This document shows positions 45,609-57,330 of a stretch of DNA of 64,000 bases, piece by piece. This stretch comes from Magnolia sinica. Taxonomy: Eukaryota; Streptophyta; Magnoliopsida; Magnoliales; Magnoliaceae. Below the pieces are notes generated by a model. The model searched no databases. It saw only the letters and a list, made by a program, of their open reading frames with translations, and was not told the DNA's origin. The stretch is from NCBI RefSeq assembly GCF_029962835.1, contig NC_080588.1:48901001-48965000 (forward strand), written 5' to 3'. Every line of letters starts with the position of its first letter. Within the stretch, counting starts at the first letter, position 1. The position numbers and the translations under genes were made by a program.

Positions 45609-46780
45609 CCTTTGACATTGACCATGACTGAGAGAAAAGTGAGAAAGTCAAAAATAAAAATAAAAATAAAAAAAAAAACTTAAATAACTTTTAGCATTAA
45701 ATTACTATTATGACTATGCTTATCAAACTAACTTAGGTATAAAAAGTAACTTAATAACTTAAAATAAGTTAAAAGGTAACTTATTTGGTGGTATCCAAAC
45801 AGGCCCTAAATTCCATTGCTGTGTTAGAGGAGGTGGGGGGTTCCGCCCAAAGGTTGAAAGAATCTCATCCAAAACCAATGCATACATGTAACCATATCAG
45901 CCCGACACAACCAAATAGAGAGGTAATACAGGACAGTAGTGCTGAATTAGAAAGGTAATACAGGACAGTAGTGCTGAATTATTCGGTTGATGGAAACCCA
46001 TTTCTAAACCATCTTCTCACCTCTTTTCATCTTTTTACTAACCCTTTACACTTCACAAAACACAACCCATCCACCCTCCCTTGTATCCACCCAAGTTATA
46101 TAGCAATTCAGCCGTGTTTTCATGCCTACTATCCGAGTTTTTTCGTCAAGTTTTTTAACGATCCGATATCTATTATGTTGAAATATCAAAAATCTAAACT
46201 ACAAAGTTACTATAACTTCAAGATAATTTCACGATAAAATAATGGAAAATTATGATATGCCAAAATTTCAAAATATTGCAATATTAATGCAAATCACAAG
46301 ATTTTTACATCCTTGGCAATATTTGTTAGCGGTTAGAACAAGAGCAATCAACTGTGCATTCAAAATTGCAAAAGGGCAAACAAAATTCAGAAAGGCCAAA
46401 ATGTCAGGGTATGGGGCATTAATGTCTCCTTTATAACATAAGTAGGGAATAAGAAGTGCAGGTATATAAATATTCTTATGACTGAATCTCGAAAAATCAA
46501 CTGACTTCCCAATAATGAAAGGCTAACAAAAGAAATACAGATTCAAAATTGAAAGAGCAACATTTACATGTGGGATTATTCACAAGTGCACCGTCAAAAT
46601 AGGTCTGCTATAACACATACCTAACATTACGATATGTTGGGTTTGGGGTTCTCTCAATCACCCAAACAGTTTGCATGGTAGGGCTCACCTCAGGTGGGGG
46701 ATGACCGAAAAATCTCTCAGATTGGATATTTCAATACTTCAATTATAGAAGGTTTACGGTGACTGTCCATGTTCAAAGCA
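45606..46780. other. Unclassified AT-rich DNA
   Basis: No gene is recognised. AACTTATTTGGTGGTATCCAA near 45778-45800 followed by ACAGGCCC resembles the end of a common plant MITE. A duplicated 33-base phrase AATACAGGACAGTAGTGCTGA lies at 45926 and 45957 (tandem). Confidence 0.4.
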
Positions 46781-46795
46781 AAAGAGCCAAATTGT

Positions 46796-46945
46796 TACAC
46801 CCAGATCCATAGCTCAACTGGCAGACTGAGTGGAGATACCTCGTTTCAACACTTAAGGGCATGGTACCGATCCCTAGTGGGGGTGGCTAACATGGAGTGT
46901 GTGTACTGACATGGGTGTGCACTAACAAGCTAACCCAAAAAAAAA
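46796..46945 (+). mobile_element. tRNA-derived SINE with perfect target duplication
   Basis: This 150-bp element has a Pol III A box (TAGCTCAACTGG, 46810-46821) and a B box (GGTACCGATCC, 46863-46873). It ends in a poly-A run and is bounded by AAAGAGCCAAATTGT on both sides (46781-46795 and 46946-46960). These are hallmarks of a SINE inserted by a LINE machinery. It is not a tRNA gene, because no cloverleaf 3' half follows. Confidence 0.88.
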
Positions 46946-46960
46946 AAAGAGCCAAATTGT

Positions 46961-48092
46961 CAAAAGGGCTGAAATAATCCTTTTGAGAGCTTTCATTTGT
47001 CTATCCACGATACACGGTAAGACTCATGGTATAAACAGTTCAGATCATTGGGAGACGACCCACATTCAAAGGCTCAAGTCCCAAATATCGTATTGCAATA
47101 CACTGCACATCTAAGGGTGTGTTTGGACAAAAGACTAAAGAATGAAATTCTCAATATTAAAATCTTGGGAACTTTTCAGGAAAACTCCAGAGTGCGAGTT
47201 TTACCAAATAATGCCTCAGCCAATGAAAAACACTTCTTTTCGATGGATGAATTTACCAAATTGCACTTGTTCGATTTCTCAAATAAAAGTGATTAAGTCA
47301 AGAATTTTGCGGTCCATATGTGTATGACATCCAACCCGTCCAACAGATAAATCCCATCACAAAGCTCAGAAGAACAAAAAATCTGGAGGTTCTAAGCATA
47401 AGATGGACCACACCACAAAAAAACAATATATACCACCCAAAAACATCCAAATTCACATGTAGATCATCTGTTGATTCAATCGGACAGATTTTAGGTTTGA
47501 ATGATAGTCATTGTGGGTGTGTATTTAGATGTCATACGCATACCACATGGACCCCACAATTCAGAACTTTATCACTTTTTCAAAATAAATAAATGGGAGT
47601 AATTCAGTAATTTCAGCCCTCCAGAAGCGCTACCCGGGAAATTCAGCTCCCAGAGGCATGATTTGGTCAAATCCGAATTCCCAGTGAATTTTGGAGTAAT
47701 CCCTAAAATCTGCATTGTCTTTAGTAACCATCCAAAAGTAAAGGTGGAATGTTGCAAGATTTAGCATTGATTCCCACCTAATCTAGTGACATTGCAACTT
47801 CAAGCTCAGAGCTGAAAAGTTTTTAAGATTGTGGCCGAAAACTAAAAGTCATAAAAATTATGAGGGTAGAATCTGGGAGTATTCCACCACCCAAACCACA
47901 ATCTAACACAGCTGAACAAGTTAAACGAAAAGCATACCAGTGCAGTAGTCAGGATATAGCTGCACAAAATTTGAAGCAAGGCCGCAACGAATTCAGATGC
48001 AGAAGGAAGCGCCTGTTTCAAAATTCTATCAAGTATAAACAGCTAGGAAGCAATAAAAGGAGCAGAGCACAAATCTATTCAAAAAGATATCA
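46961..48092 (-). other. NRPB3 3' flank, including probable 3' UTR
   Basis: This is downstream of the NRPB3 stop on the minus strand. The 3' UTR should lie in the right part (about 47850-48092). Part of the interior (47110-47750) resembles a MITE (GTGTGTTTGGACAAAAGAC). The polyadenylation site was not located. Confidence 0.4.
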
Positions 48093-48368
48093 TCATAGGC
48101 CACCACGCATATGTGCACCCAGTTCCCCAAACTGTTCATCAGCTTCTGCAGTATCCATTGATAGCCGAACAGCATCCAGCTTTTGCTTGAGGACTTCTAT
48201 CGCATTGATCACTAGCTGAGAAGCTTTGATGGCACCTGTGGACTCCACAGTGAAAATAAAGCTGTCTTCCCTGGCATAGATCTCCACGAGTCCTGGCTTT
48301 CCCATTGCTTCTGCTTTCTTGATCACTTCATCGTCATAAGTGTAAGCCTCGGGGTCAACTACGACCAC
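48093..48368 (-). CDS. NRPB3: RNA polymerase subunit 3 (NRPB3), last coding exon
   Basis: RPB3 is the alpha-like assembly subunit of nuclear RNA polymerase II, and in plants also of Pol IV and V. It pairs with RPB11 to nucleate the enzyme. This exon codes the last 91 residues: VVVVDPEAYTYDDEVIKKAE, AMGKPGLVEIYAREDSFIFT, VESTGAIKASQLVINAIEVL, KQKLDAVRLS and EADEQFGELGAHMRGGL, ending at a TGA. The acceptor TTTACAG lies right before 48368, phase 0, and fits the preceding exon at 59959-60196. The frame is clean and closely plant-like, so it is probably functional. No second copy was seen. Confidence 0.95.
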   Translation of the reverse strand: MVVVDPEAYTYDDEVIKKAEAMGKPGLVEIYAREDSFIFTVESTGAIKASQLVINAIEVLKQKLDAVRLSMDTAEADEQFGELGAHMRGGL

Positions 48369-49164
48369 CTGTAAACAATTTCCACTGTAAATCCATGTTC
48401 TACAGTTGAATGATGCAATGAAAGGTTAGATTGGACAAGCAACATGGCAATTGTCTGAAGCGTGTTTTTGTCTAAAAATCTTGATGAGACTATCAATAAC
48501 CAAGCTGATTCAAGTCTGCATAAAGCTGGCATACATCAATAATGCTATGACATTTTTTTAATATCCACATACACAAGTCTTGTTAAGGTAACCAATACCT
48601 TAGAACCCAAAAGAACCCAACCACCATTGACCATGATGCATGGCAGCCGAGCCACAACACAAATTAGTAGATTGGCATGGTTTTCCAAAAGGTGCATCCG
48701 AGAATGTGTACCATTTCCAACTATTGTTATGTGACCAATGTGATAGTTTGTAATAGTTAATATGGAATCCAACTCCAAAGTTCCTCAGCGTGAAAATTTC
48801 CTTTTGCATCTTTGTACCTTCAGCCTGAGAAATCATACAGAAGCTGGCGGAAAAATCTGTTTCCTTGGAAACACCAAAGCATGTGGTCGTTTGAGTCATG
48901 GTTATGAATGATGGTATTGGCCACCATATTGGCCCCGCAGAAAAATGATATGATACAGCATTGCATATCGGAATCAGGCCCATATCGGTCAACAAAAAAA
49001 TTTGAAGCAAAAAATTAGCAAATAATATCAGAAAAATTGATTAAAAATGTGATATTCACGAATCTATCATTATATTTTTTTTTTGGTATTTTGACCATGT
49101 ATTCAATGGTGTATTGGACCATTCTTTGGTAAGAATGTTGTCCTAGCGAGTTGACCTACTGTAA

Positions 49165-49168
<4 letters not shown>

Positions 49169-49201
<33 letters not shown>
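49169..49201. repeat. (TA)n microsatellite
   Basis: This is an uninterrupted TA run within the NRPB3 intron. Confidence 0.95.
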
Positions 49202-49202
<1 letters not shown>

Positions 49203-49985
49203 TTATTGAGATATGTCATAAATTGATATCACATATTGCTAATAGTATAATATGTCTAAGAAGTATCACTACTCAGTACTCACTGGTCTATTCACTCAGT
49301 ACGCAGTCAACACCAAAACAACAAAATTAACGCCCTCCGAGTATATTTGAAAAAATAAAAAACAACACTTTATTTTTTTTCAGATTTGATGTAGATCTGA
49401 TATAAAAAATAAAATTATCCCCTCTCCAGATCTATGATCAAATTTTAAAAAATTAAAAAATTAAAAAATTCTAAATTTTACAGATTTTTGACATATTTAA
49501 AAATAAAAAACTTTTTTTTTAGATCTGATCGGAAATGGGTCGCCTCTACAGATCTATGATCAGATTCTAAAAAAAACATAAGCGATTTTCAAAAAATATA
49601 CAAAAATCAGGCGTAAATGCTTTTAAAAAAACCCCAAAATGCCCAAATAGATCTTCAAATCTAGAAGCTTTTAGTAGATCTGGGGCTATAATAAACATTA
49701 ATATGGATTACAACAAGGATCGACAGCAAAAAATGGAATTTTTTTTTGCCTCTTTTCCAATTTTTTCAAAACCGGCCCCAAATGGTTTCGATCCTTCAAA
49801 TCGGGTGAAATCTGAAGTTTTGATCCTCCAAGATGATGTTAATGGCGCCAAAAATCTCTTTAGGTTGATGTATTTTAGGGATTTGAAAGGTTGGAGGAGA
49901 AATGAGGGTGAGAGATACAAAAGGGGGAAAGAAATGGGCGTTTTTGCCCTTTTATACCCGTATTAGTTAGACCGATACGCAAGGT
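49202..49985. other. AT-rich intron sequence
   Basis: Poly-A/T runs and repeated AGATCTGAT(C) phrases occur. No gene is recognised. Confidence 0.4.
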
Positions 49986-50365
49986 ATTCAAAATCGGTTA
50001 CATAACGGCCGTTACGTAACGGTAATGGTCATAACCGCTACGCGTTATGGGGTACGGCCATAACAGCCTTGTAACGGTCCAGTAACAGTTTTTTTTTTTT
50101 TTAAATAAAAAACGGCCGTAACAACCAATACAGGGACCGTAATGGCCCATATCATAACGGTAACGGTGGTGGCCGTTACGGCCACCGTTACCGTTTTAGA
50201 ACACCTTGCTGATACGGGTAACGAATATCTGTGCCAATACAGCCTATATATCGGCAAATATGGGCCAATACAGGTCAACCGATTCCGAAACAGGACCGTA
50301 TCACGTATCGTATCGAGCCGATACAAATACGATACACTCATATCGGCCTATACAATACCGATATT
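49986..50365. repeat. GTAACGGCCGTTAC palindromic repeat, copy 1
   Basis: This GC-richer patch is made of GTAACGG / CCGTTAC and CGATAC / GTATCG words, with a core GTAACGGTGGTGGCCGTTACG. It ends near AGAACACCTTGCTGATACGG. Relatives lie at 55955-56130, 58045-58165 and 60480-60850. Confidence 0.8.
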
Positions 50366-50929
50366 AAGAACCATGGTTTGAGTCATGTTCAAAAATTGTA
50401 TGTGTATGTTTTCATAGTCAAGAGTGACAAATATCAGCAATATTTTGACTATATAAGCATAATGTTTCAATTTACCCAAATATCAAAATAATGTGATTTT
50501 AGTTTTCCTAATAAAAGTGACTTGCAAGTATTCTTAGATCTCTTATTTTATCACTTATTAGTTTCCCTTATTTTATTTATTTTGATAATTTAATTTTCCA
50601 TGAGATGTTCCTAAATACATCCTGGGAAATTTCCCAAAACTAGAAAATCTCCTAAGAAATCTCCTAAATACACCATCTTTTTAAAATATGACTAGAATTA
50701 ATTCAAAACCAAAAAGAGGAATTACAACATAAGCTAAGGGCATGATGAGGAATCATCTCATCAAATACAAAGAAGACCCATCTCCCAAACTTTCAGAATT
50801 TTATTCCTGCTACAGCCCTTGAAGACTGGAGGACACGATGTAACACGGTCTTCAAGGGTTATTTAGTATGGACTTAAAGACCCTGCATTTGACTGAAGGG
50901 ATGAAACCCTAGCTTTAAGTGAGAGGGCA

Positions 50930-51940
50930 TTTCAGTCTTTTGACCGAATTTTATCTAATATATACAAATAAGGATTACAAGCCTCAGGCAAGTCTTCTCC
51001 TATTCCTCTCTTAATTGGTACCCAGCTGGTGTGTATCATTACTGACACAGCATGAGCCTGGGATGGAGTCTTACCACGGGCATTCGGTGAATGGCCTGTC
51101 TGAGAGAGAGAGAGAGAGAGAGAGAGGAAAAGACAAGAACAAAATTAAAATTAAAATTAAAATTAAAAAAAAGATGTCCAAAAAAAAAGCCAAGCAAAAA
51201 AGTGGATGAGATGGAAAGAAAGTGGAGTATAGAAGTGGCTCATCACCTCAAAGGAGGAGGAAGATTCAGCTCATTGGGTGTGAGAGTGCTTTGAAGGGCA
51301 GCGCTTCCAATACAAGGAATGTCACTAGAATTCAACAATTAATCTAATTGAAGGTATAAACATAATTAAAATAAGTATGCTAATCAGTCCAAGAGCGCTC
51401 TTTTTCTTTTATTTTACTTTGTTCAAAACGATCTTCATTTTGGGAGGCCCTACATGTATGCCGGCGAACATATGACACATATATTGCACCGGTTTTGAGG
51501 AGAGCAAGTTGGTCTTTTGACCAAAATTTATGTATATATATCCACAATGACTACACACCTAATGCAAGTTTTCTCTTATTCTTCTCTTGAAAAATCCTTT
51601 TAAAAAAATAATAATAAAATAAAATCAACTTAAGTGAAAAAGAGGAGAGATGATGAAAGGAAAGGAAGACTAAAGTGGTTCTTCGCCCTCAAAGAAGGAA
51701 AGATAAATTCAGCTCATTGGGCGTGTGAGAACTCATTGGAGGCTAGAGCTTCAAGTGTGAGGATTGACGCTATATGTCAATTATCAATCTGATTGAAGGT
51801 ATAAATATACTTAAAAGCAGTTTTCAATCAGTCAAAGGAAACCTTTCTTTTCTTTTACTTTGTTCACAACAATCTTCATCCTAGGAGGCCCCACATGGAT
51901 GGTAGCCAACATATGATACATATGCATCACCTATTTTGAG
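50930..51940. repeat. Diverged tandem duplication in the NRPB3 intron
   Basis: The unit at about 50930-51495 recurs at about 51505-51940. Shared phrases include AGATTCAGCTCATTGGGYGT, TTAATCTAATTGAAGGTATA, TTACTTTGTTCAMAACRATC and CATATGAYACATAT. Copy 1 holds a (GA)n run at 51101-51127 and is longer. Confidence 0.75.
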
Positions 51941-51969
51941 GTACTTGAGTATCACGGGTCTCCATGACG

Positions 51970-51981
51970 GGGGGGGGGGGG
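51970..51981 (+). repeat. Poly-G tract followed by (GT)n
   Basis: A run of twelve G passes straight into GTGTGTGTGG. Such tracts are prone to sequencing and replication errors. Confidence 0.9.
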
Positions 51982-52439
51982 TGTGTGTGGAATCTACCAC
52001 TTCTCCCCTCCCTTTGCAATATTAGGAGCACATCCATATTCTAGACCATTGTCTCAAGGTTATATTATTTGATAGAAACAAACTTAAACTGCCGTCTTTT
52101 GAAAGCAGTAGCTAGATTACGATTGGCATAAACAAGGACTTTACGCATTTTAAATTTGGGGACTGTTACATGCGAATTTTTGCCTGGGTTTTCTCTTCAT
52201 AGGACAATTGGTGTATTACTGTATTCAGTTCCTCTTGTTGGAAGTCTCTACCTAAGTCTTCTCCTCCAGCTCACGTGCCACATGGGAAAATGCAAATATG
52301 TATTTCATTTGAAAACTTGAAATACTTATTAATAGATTTTTTAGGGGTTCTCACAACCTTGGCATAAGTTACCAATCAGCACTAAACCCTTCCCTATCTT
52401 AAATTCAGCAATGCAATAACAAAAGGCAATTGTTCGATC

Positions 52440-52515
52440 TACACATTCATGCAGGCACACATGAAGCTGACCCCAACTAATTGGGTTAAGAATTAGATGC
52501 TGATGATGATGATGT
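52440..52515 (+). mobile_element. Au-SINE-like 3' tail
   Basis: GCTGACCCCAACTAATTGGG followed by TTAAGAATTAGATGCTGATGATGATGATG fits the 3' end of Au-type plant SINEs (also shared with RTE-type LINE tails). The 5' part is not recognisable. Confidence 0.6.
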
Positions 52516-52744
52516 ACGCTCGTATGCATGCATGCAACAATTTTTTGAGAGGTAACAACAATTTATTAAAAAACTCGTGAAACACGAGAAAAGAATACAG
52601 CCCAAAGAAACTCAAAACACAACTAAAAAAGGGCAGGCAGCGTCTATACATATCCCGCCCAATCCGAAAGGAGGCCCTCTTGATGCTTGTTTATTAAAGT
52701 AATTTCTTTGAGAAAGCAACAGTTATTTGTAATATGAAAAGAAA
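52516..52744. other. Unclassified intron sequence
   Basis: Nothing specific was recognised; it contains CACGAGAAAAGAATACAGCCC. Confidence 0.3.
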
Positions 52745-53300
52745 TCGAAAAGAAACATGATCCCCGTTCTAGCCACCTTGAAGCAGTTCGTTGCATCTTA
52801 CGCTACATCAAATCATCTACTGGATGTAGCCTCTTATTTAGCTGTCATGATAAACTTGATATTGAAGGATACTCTGATGCAAGCTACTGTACTTTTTTCG
52901 GCGATAATTTAGTCACCTAGAAGACTAAGAAGTAGACAGTTGTGGCACAGTCCAGTGTTGAGGCTGAGCATCATACTATGACAAATACGATAATGATATG
53001 ATGTGGTTGAAAAGCTCTCTTTGAATTGGGATTTCCTTAAAGACTCTTGTGTGTATGTATTATGACAATCAAGCTACTATTCACATAGCATCTAATCTAG
53101 CTTTTCATGAGCGCACAAAATCTATTGAATCTGACTGTCACTTTTTTCATGAGAAGGTTGCTATGGGTGTTGTTTTCATTCCATTTGTTCCACCCTCAAA
53201 GTGGTTGGCGGATATATTCATAAAGATTCTTATAGTGGAAGACGGACAACTTGTGTGGCAAACTAACATCATTGATATCTACGCCTCAGCTTAAGGAGTG
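52745..53300 (+). pseudogene. Ty1-copia RT end and RNase H remnant
   Basis: The plus strand reads SSHLEAVRCILRYIKSSTGC, LLFSCHDKLDIEGYSDASY, SSVEAEHHTMTNTI, then (53049-53294) YDNQATIHIASNLAFHERTK and DCHFFHEKVAMGVVF with WLADIFIK, the usual end of a copia polyprotein. Frameshifts and stops occur near 52920 and 52990. The coding end NIIDIYASA lies just before a purine-rich CTTAAGGAG and a TGTGGG sequence that may start its LTR. Confidence 0.85.
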
Positions 53301-53500
53301 TGGGTCAATGTGCATGTGGGCCAACGACAGGGCCCACAAGTACATAAACCCAAGTCTTATATGTTATAGGCCTTTATCCTTAATTTTTATGTTACGAGCC
53401 TTTGTCCTTAACTCTTCAGTCTTTTATCTTTACTTCATGCTTTCCTTATTTGCCCCTTAGCCTTTATTTAGTTTTTTTTCCCCCTTCATTAGCATTTAGT
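53298..53500 (+). repeat. Probable copia 3' LTR start
   Basis: TGTGGGTCAATGTGCATGTG follows the copia stop and purine tract. The LTR end was not found, because L1-type LINE sequence is present by 53505. Confidence 0.4.
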
Positions 53501-53504
53501 CATC

Positions 53505-53775
53505 CTGGCTGTTTGGTGGGCATTGTGGGTTGAGAGGAATAGACGCTACTTCCGAAATATCTCTTGTTCGGTGGAGGCGGCGATTGCTAATGCTAGGGCT
53601 TTTATATCCGAATGGGCCTTTTTTTTTTGTAGTTTTGTGTTTTGTTGCTGTTTAGGTTTCTTAGTGTCTCTTAGGGGCTTTTCCCATTTTGTATTATTTC
53701 CCCCACTAGTTTTTGTTGGCAAGTTTTTTTAATAAATTTCATTACACTTAAAAAATAATAATAATAATAAAGAGG
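53505..53775 (+). mobile_element. L1-type LINE 3' end
   Basis: The frame starts LAVWWALWVERNRRYFRNIS-like (ERNRRYFRNISCSVEAAIAN, then ARAFISEWA), the C-terminus of plant L1 ORF2. It is followed by a 3' UTR ending TTTAATAAATTTCATTACAC and an A-rich (AAT)n tail. It is 5'-truncated, as is typical of LINE insertions. Confidence 0.8.
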
Positions 53776-54337
53776 GTTGGACATCCCAATTCCATTGTTC
53801 TCTTTTCTCAAATTCTCTCCTTCTTAACAGTAACAATCACACACTTGTTACTACTTATATCGGCTCACTATTTCTTAGTTCTTAATATCTTGAACTAATA
53901 TTAATCATTAATGGGGTTTCTTTTACTCTTTTTTATCAATCTCCTCATTCACATACAACAATAGATTTTGGCTTTTTCCACCTACCGAAAGTGCTTCTCT
54001 TCTATTGACTCCATTTAAGAAGCTTCGGTTTCAACGCAAAACTTGATGGTTTTCCCCATTTTCCAGATTTCCACCAAAATCATCCTCCTAGCTTCAACTC
54101 GTCAAATCTCCCTTGAATCCTGGGCTTTGATCTTAAAAATAGGCATATTTGTAGTTTAAAATAATAATAATAATAATAATAAATAATAAAAATTTTAAAA
54201 AATAAAATTAAATTAAATTAAAAAAAAAAACCGTAGTCTATCCTTCATCCTAGCTCAAATTAAGAAAACAAAAGTGAAAATGAAAGGGGATAAAAAGTAC
54301 AAAGGGAGAGCACAGCATTTTTATGTGCCTTGGCAGC
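53776..54337. other. Unclassified intron sequence with (AAT)n
   Basis: This is AT-rich; (AAT)n and AATAAATTAAA runs lie at 54160-54230. No gene is recognised. Confidence 0.4.
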
Positions 54338-54479
54338 TCAGCGCACATTACATGCGTATCGACCAACATGGTCTGCTATGAACTGATATGCCTGTGAACG
54401 TGCACAAGAATCAAGATAGCAATACACCCCAGCATCATGTATCATGGCATGCCGATACAGACAGATCGCCCGATATAGT

Positions 54480-54900
54480 CCAAAGGCTCTTTCTCTAGCA
54501 AGAGTATCAACTACACCATCTCCCATCCTAGAGTTGAAGAGAACAACATACTTCTATAATTTATTCAACCTAGTCACCAAAACATGTGAAGGAGAAGGGA
54601 TGTTTCTAATCTAACCTATAATAAAACAAGTCTCTCCTAATCTGCCTCCCGGCCCCACTTGACAATGTTAGTGTCAACTTCAACAATTTTAAGGTCAGAT
54701 AAAGAAGCCAAAAGGAGGCAAAGCTCTTCACAACAAGCTCTAACTTCAACTTCATTTGAGTAATTAATCCCCACCAGATGACTAGAAGTCATCTTAACCA
54801 TATCTATCATCTCTAAGAAGTCTTCCCATGGGGCCCAGGTTCATAAATTAGATACCATTGCATGCAAGCTTCCAATGGTTTGGCTGCATCTATGTTCACC
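54480..54900 (-). pseudogene. RNase H-like domain of an L1-type LINE
   Basis: The minus strand reads HLVGINYSNEVEVRACCEEL, CLLLASLSDLKIVEVDTN, KWGREAD and, after frame changes, MGDGVVDTLARERA. That is the RNase H-like tail found in plant L1 ORF2 and related proteins (the Glu, Asp and final VADxLA-like motif). Several stops occur. It runs opposite to the LINE end at 53505. Confidence 0.7.
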
Positions 54901-55570
54901 TAGAGGCATCGACTTGGCAAGCATTCTGACTTCTACATTTTTTTTCTGATTTCTACATTTCTTGTAGGCATACAACTGATGTTTCCTCCTATATACTTTG
55001 CAATCTGCTGATTTCAATTTCTAGAAATACTTGTTATCTCTTCCAAAAGAAAGACAGAAGATCAGACACCTTGAGAAATAATTTGCTAGAGAAATCCTAC
55101 AACGCTACACATGGATGAAACATCAAACCACCAGTAACTTCACAGGAATGTTCACTTTTGACATTCTTAATATTTTTAAACAAGGACAGGAAATTGTATA
55201 TTAGGGTTGAATATTCATGTTACACCCACTTTTTCCTGTTCCAATAATGATAAACTCTAAAATTGTTAAGCATCAATGTTATGCTGATGTCATATCTGTG
55301 GCAAATGGAGATGCAGGCAACTCTTGGGTAGCGTGAGTCACCACATGCCCTTCTGTGACAGTAAAACACAAAAGGCACCTCAATGCCAACCTTTAAAAAA
55401 AAAAAAAATTAATGCAAAGATTGAAAAGCAAATATTTTCCCCTCAAATTTTCATTTAGATAACTCACCGACTGTAATCAACTTGCTGGTTGAAAGCAACC
55501 TATGTAATAGACTAGTAGCTCTTGATCATAATCAACCTATATGATAGTACATTACATTGCGCCTATGGGA
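54901..55570. other. Unclassified intron sequence
   Basis: No gene or known repeat was recognised. Confidence 0.35.
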
Positions 55571-55574
55571 GTTC

Positions 55575-55755
55575 TATACTCTAATTGCCAGTCCCCAGCC
55601 CGGATAAAGGAGGTTTGCATCAGGTTTGTAGCTGGCGCCAAACTTATGCCATAACTTCCAACATGGATCCAAACAGAAAAGGATTCATGCAGCCGACCCC
55701 AATTAGTTGGGAATGGGATAAGGCTTAGATGATGAGATTGATGATGATGAAAATG
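55575..55755 (+). mobile_element. Au-SINE-like element
   Basis: CCAGCCCGGATAAAGGAGG (55598 on) is followed by GGATTCATGCAGCCGACCCC and AATTAGTTGGGAATGGGATA, AGGCTTAGATGATGAG and a (GATGAT)n tail. This matches the body and 3' end of Au-type plant SINEs. The 5' Pol III boxes are not clear. Confidence 0.65.
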
Positions 55756-55789
55756 TCATTTGGATCAATCAAAATCAGTGTTTTGAATA

Positions 55790-55945
55790 GCACCCATAGC
55801 GTAGCGTAGCTACAACGCTATGTAGCTTTAGCAAATAGTGTAAATCCCTTGCAACGTATGCCACACAGGTCGTAACGTATGTGTAGTGTATGTAGCGTAC
55901 GCGTAGCGTCATAGCATGCGTAGCATGCGCGTAGCATATCTAGCA
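55790..55945. repeat. TAGCGTAGC palindromic repeat, copy 1
   Basis: Clustered TAGCGTA / TACGCTA words (CATAGCGTAGCGTAGCTAC, GTAGCGTACGCGTAGCG) adjoin the GTAACGG repeat at 55955. Relatives are at 58595-58830 and 59150-59590. Confidence 0.75.
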
Positions 55946-55954
55946 TCACGGTGT

Positions 55955-56130
55955 CCCAAATCGGTTACGTATCAGCCGTAACGGCCGATACCTAACGGCA
56001 ACGGCGGTTACCGTTACACGATACGAGGCTGAATCAGGGAGGCCTAAAAAAATGGAACCTAAATGGCCATTACGGGGGCCGTAACGGCCATTACAAGGCA
56101 TAACGGCCGTTGTGGGCCCGTAACAATAAC
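55955..56130. repeat. GTAACGGCCGTTAC palindromic repeat, copy 2
   Basis: CGTATCAGCCGTAACGGCCG, CGGCGGTTACCGTTACACG and CCGTAACGGCCATTAC lie in the same kind of cluster as copy 1. The CCAAATCGGTTACGTATC edge resembles 49990-50010. Confidence 0.8.
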
Positions 56131-56469
56131 CCTTAAAGAGAATAGGGAGGAAAAAAAAAAAAAACCTGATTCTTCTTTCACTTCCTGTTCTTCTTCTTGC
56201 TGCAACTCCCCGCGGCGCTGCTGCAACTCCTCCTAGTTCTTCTTCTTCTTCTTTCCCCTCTGGTGTGCTCCCTCTCCACCCTCTCTTGTTCCCTCTCGTT
56301 TTCTCCTTATCTCTTTTTCTCTTTCTTTCCCTCTCATTTTATTTTTCTTTTTCCCTCTCATTTCTCTCTCCCTCTCTCAGTCTCGAAAAAAATGAACGGG
56401 TGGTGTGGCTGTAAAACAGCCACGCACCTTATTTTGTTAAGTCATCTACAGCGCATGCCGCTTAGTGCA
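56131..56469. other. Pyrimidine-rich tract
   Basis: Long CTTCTT / CTCTCTTTC runs produce an artefactual Leu/Ser/Phe-rich frame. No gene is supported. Confidence 0.5.
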
Positions 56470-57330
56470 CTTTCACTGTTTTAGTGCATGTGGCCCACCT
56501 TGATTTATGTGTTGTATTATATATCCATGCTTTCCTAATCATTTCAAGGCATGGTCCCTAAAATGAAGCAGATCCATATCTCAAGTGGACCGCACTGTAG
56601 GATTGAATGCCCACTGTGCACTTGCATTGTTTTAGTGCATGCGGCCCACCTTGATTTATGTGTTGTATTACATATCCATGCCACCCACCTGTTTTTCTTG
56701 ATCATTTCAAGGCATGGTCCCAAAAATGAAGCAGATCCAGATCTCAAGTGGACCGCACAGTAGGATTGAATGCCCACTGTTAAAAACTTATTATGGTCCA
56801 CTGTAATGTTTATTTACCATCAAAACACCTGATAAGGTTGCATGGACCCGGATCAAGAAAAACACAAGTCGCAGCTTAAAAATAAAAAAATAAAATAATA
56901 ATAATAATAATAGAAGTTTTAATTGTGGGAATTCAATCCCTAATGTGTGGTCCACCGAAGATTTGGATTTGCCTCATTTTTTGGACCATGCCCTAAAATG
57001 AGTTGGCAAAAAGGATGGACAGCATGGATATACAACAAATGCATCAAGGTGGGTCCTATGTTCAGGGCATCATTCACTAGTGGTCCACCTAAGGTTTAAA
57101 TCTGCCTGATTTTTTGGATCATGCTTTAAAATGAGCTAGCAAAATAGATTGACGGCACAGATATACAAATACATCAAGGTGGACCCCAATTTCAAGGCCT
57201 CACCCACTAGTGGTCCACCTTAGATCTGGATCTACCTCATTTGTGGACCATGCCTTAAAATGATTTGATAAAACGGATGGATGTCATTGGTATACAATAC
57301 ATACATCATGGTGGGCCCTATGTACATGGC
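56470..57330. repeat. MITE-like tandem repeats (GGCCCACCTTGATTTATGTG family)
   Basis: The phrase TTAGTGCATG(T/C)GGCCCACC recurs at 56481 and 56632 (about 151-base period, ending ATTGAATGCCCACTG). Then three ~125-base units with GGTCCACC...GATTTGGATCTGCCTCAT-like text lie near 56950-57060, 57080-57185 and 57210-57320. All belong to the GTGGGCCC...TATACAAATACATCAAGG family seen elsewhere in the window. Confidence 0.7.

Noticed and set aside
46806..46880. Possible tRNA gene
   Set aside because: Pol III boxes are present, but no acceptor stem or full cloverleaf is. The poly-A tail and target duplications show a SINE.
56544..56801. 85-codon frame with an internally repeated peptide
   Set aside because: The peptide repeat simply reflects the 151-base DNA repeat of a MITE-like array.
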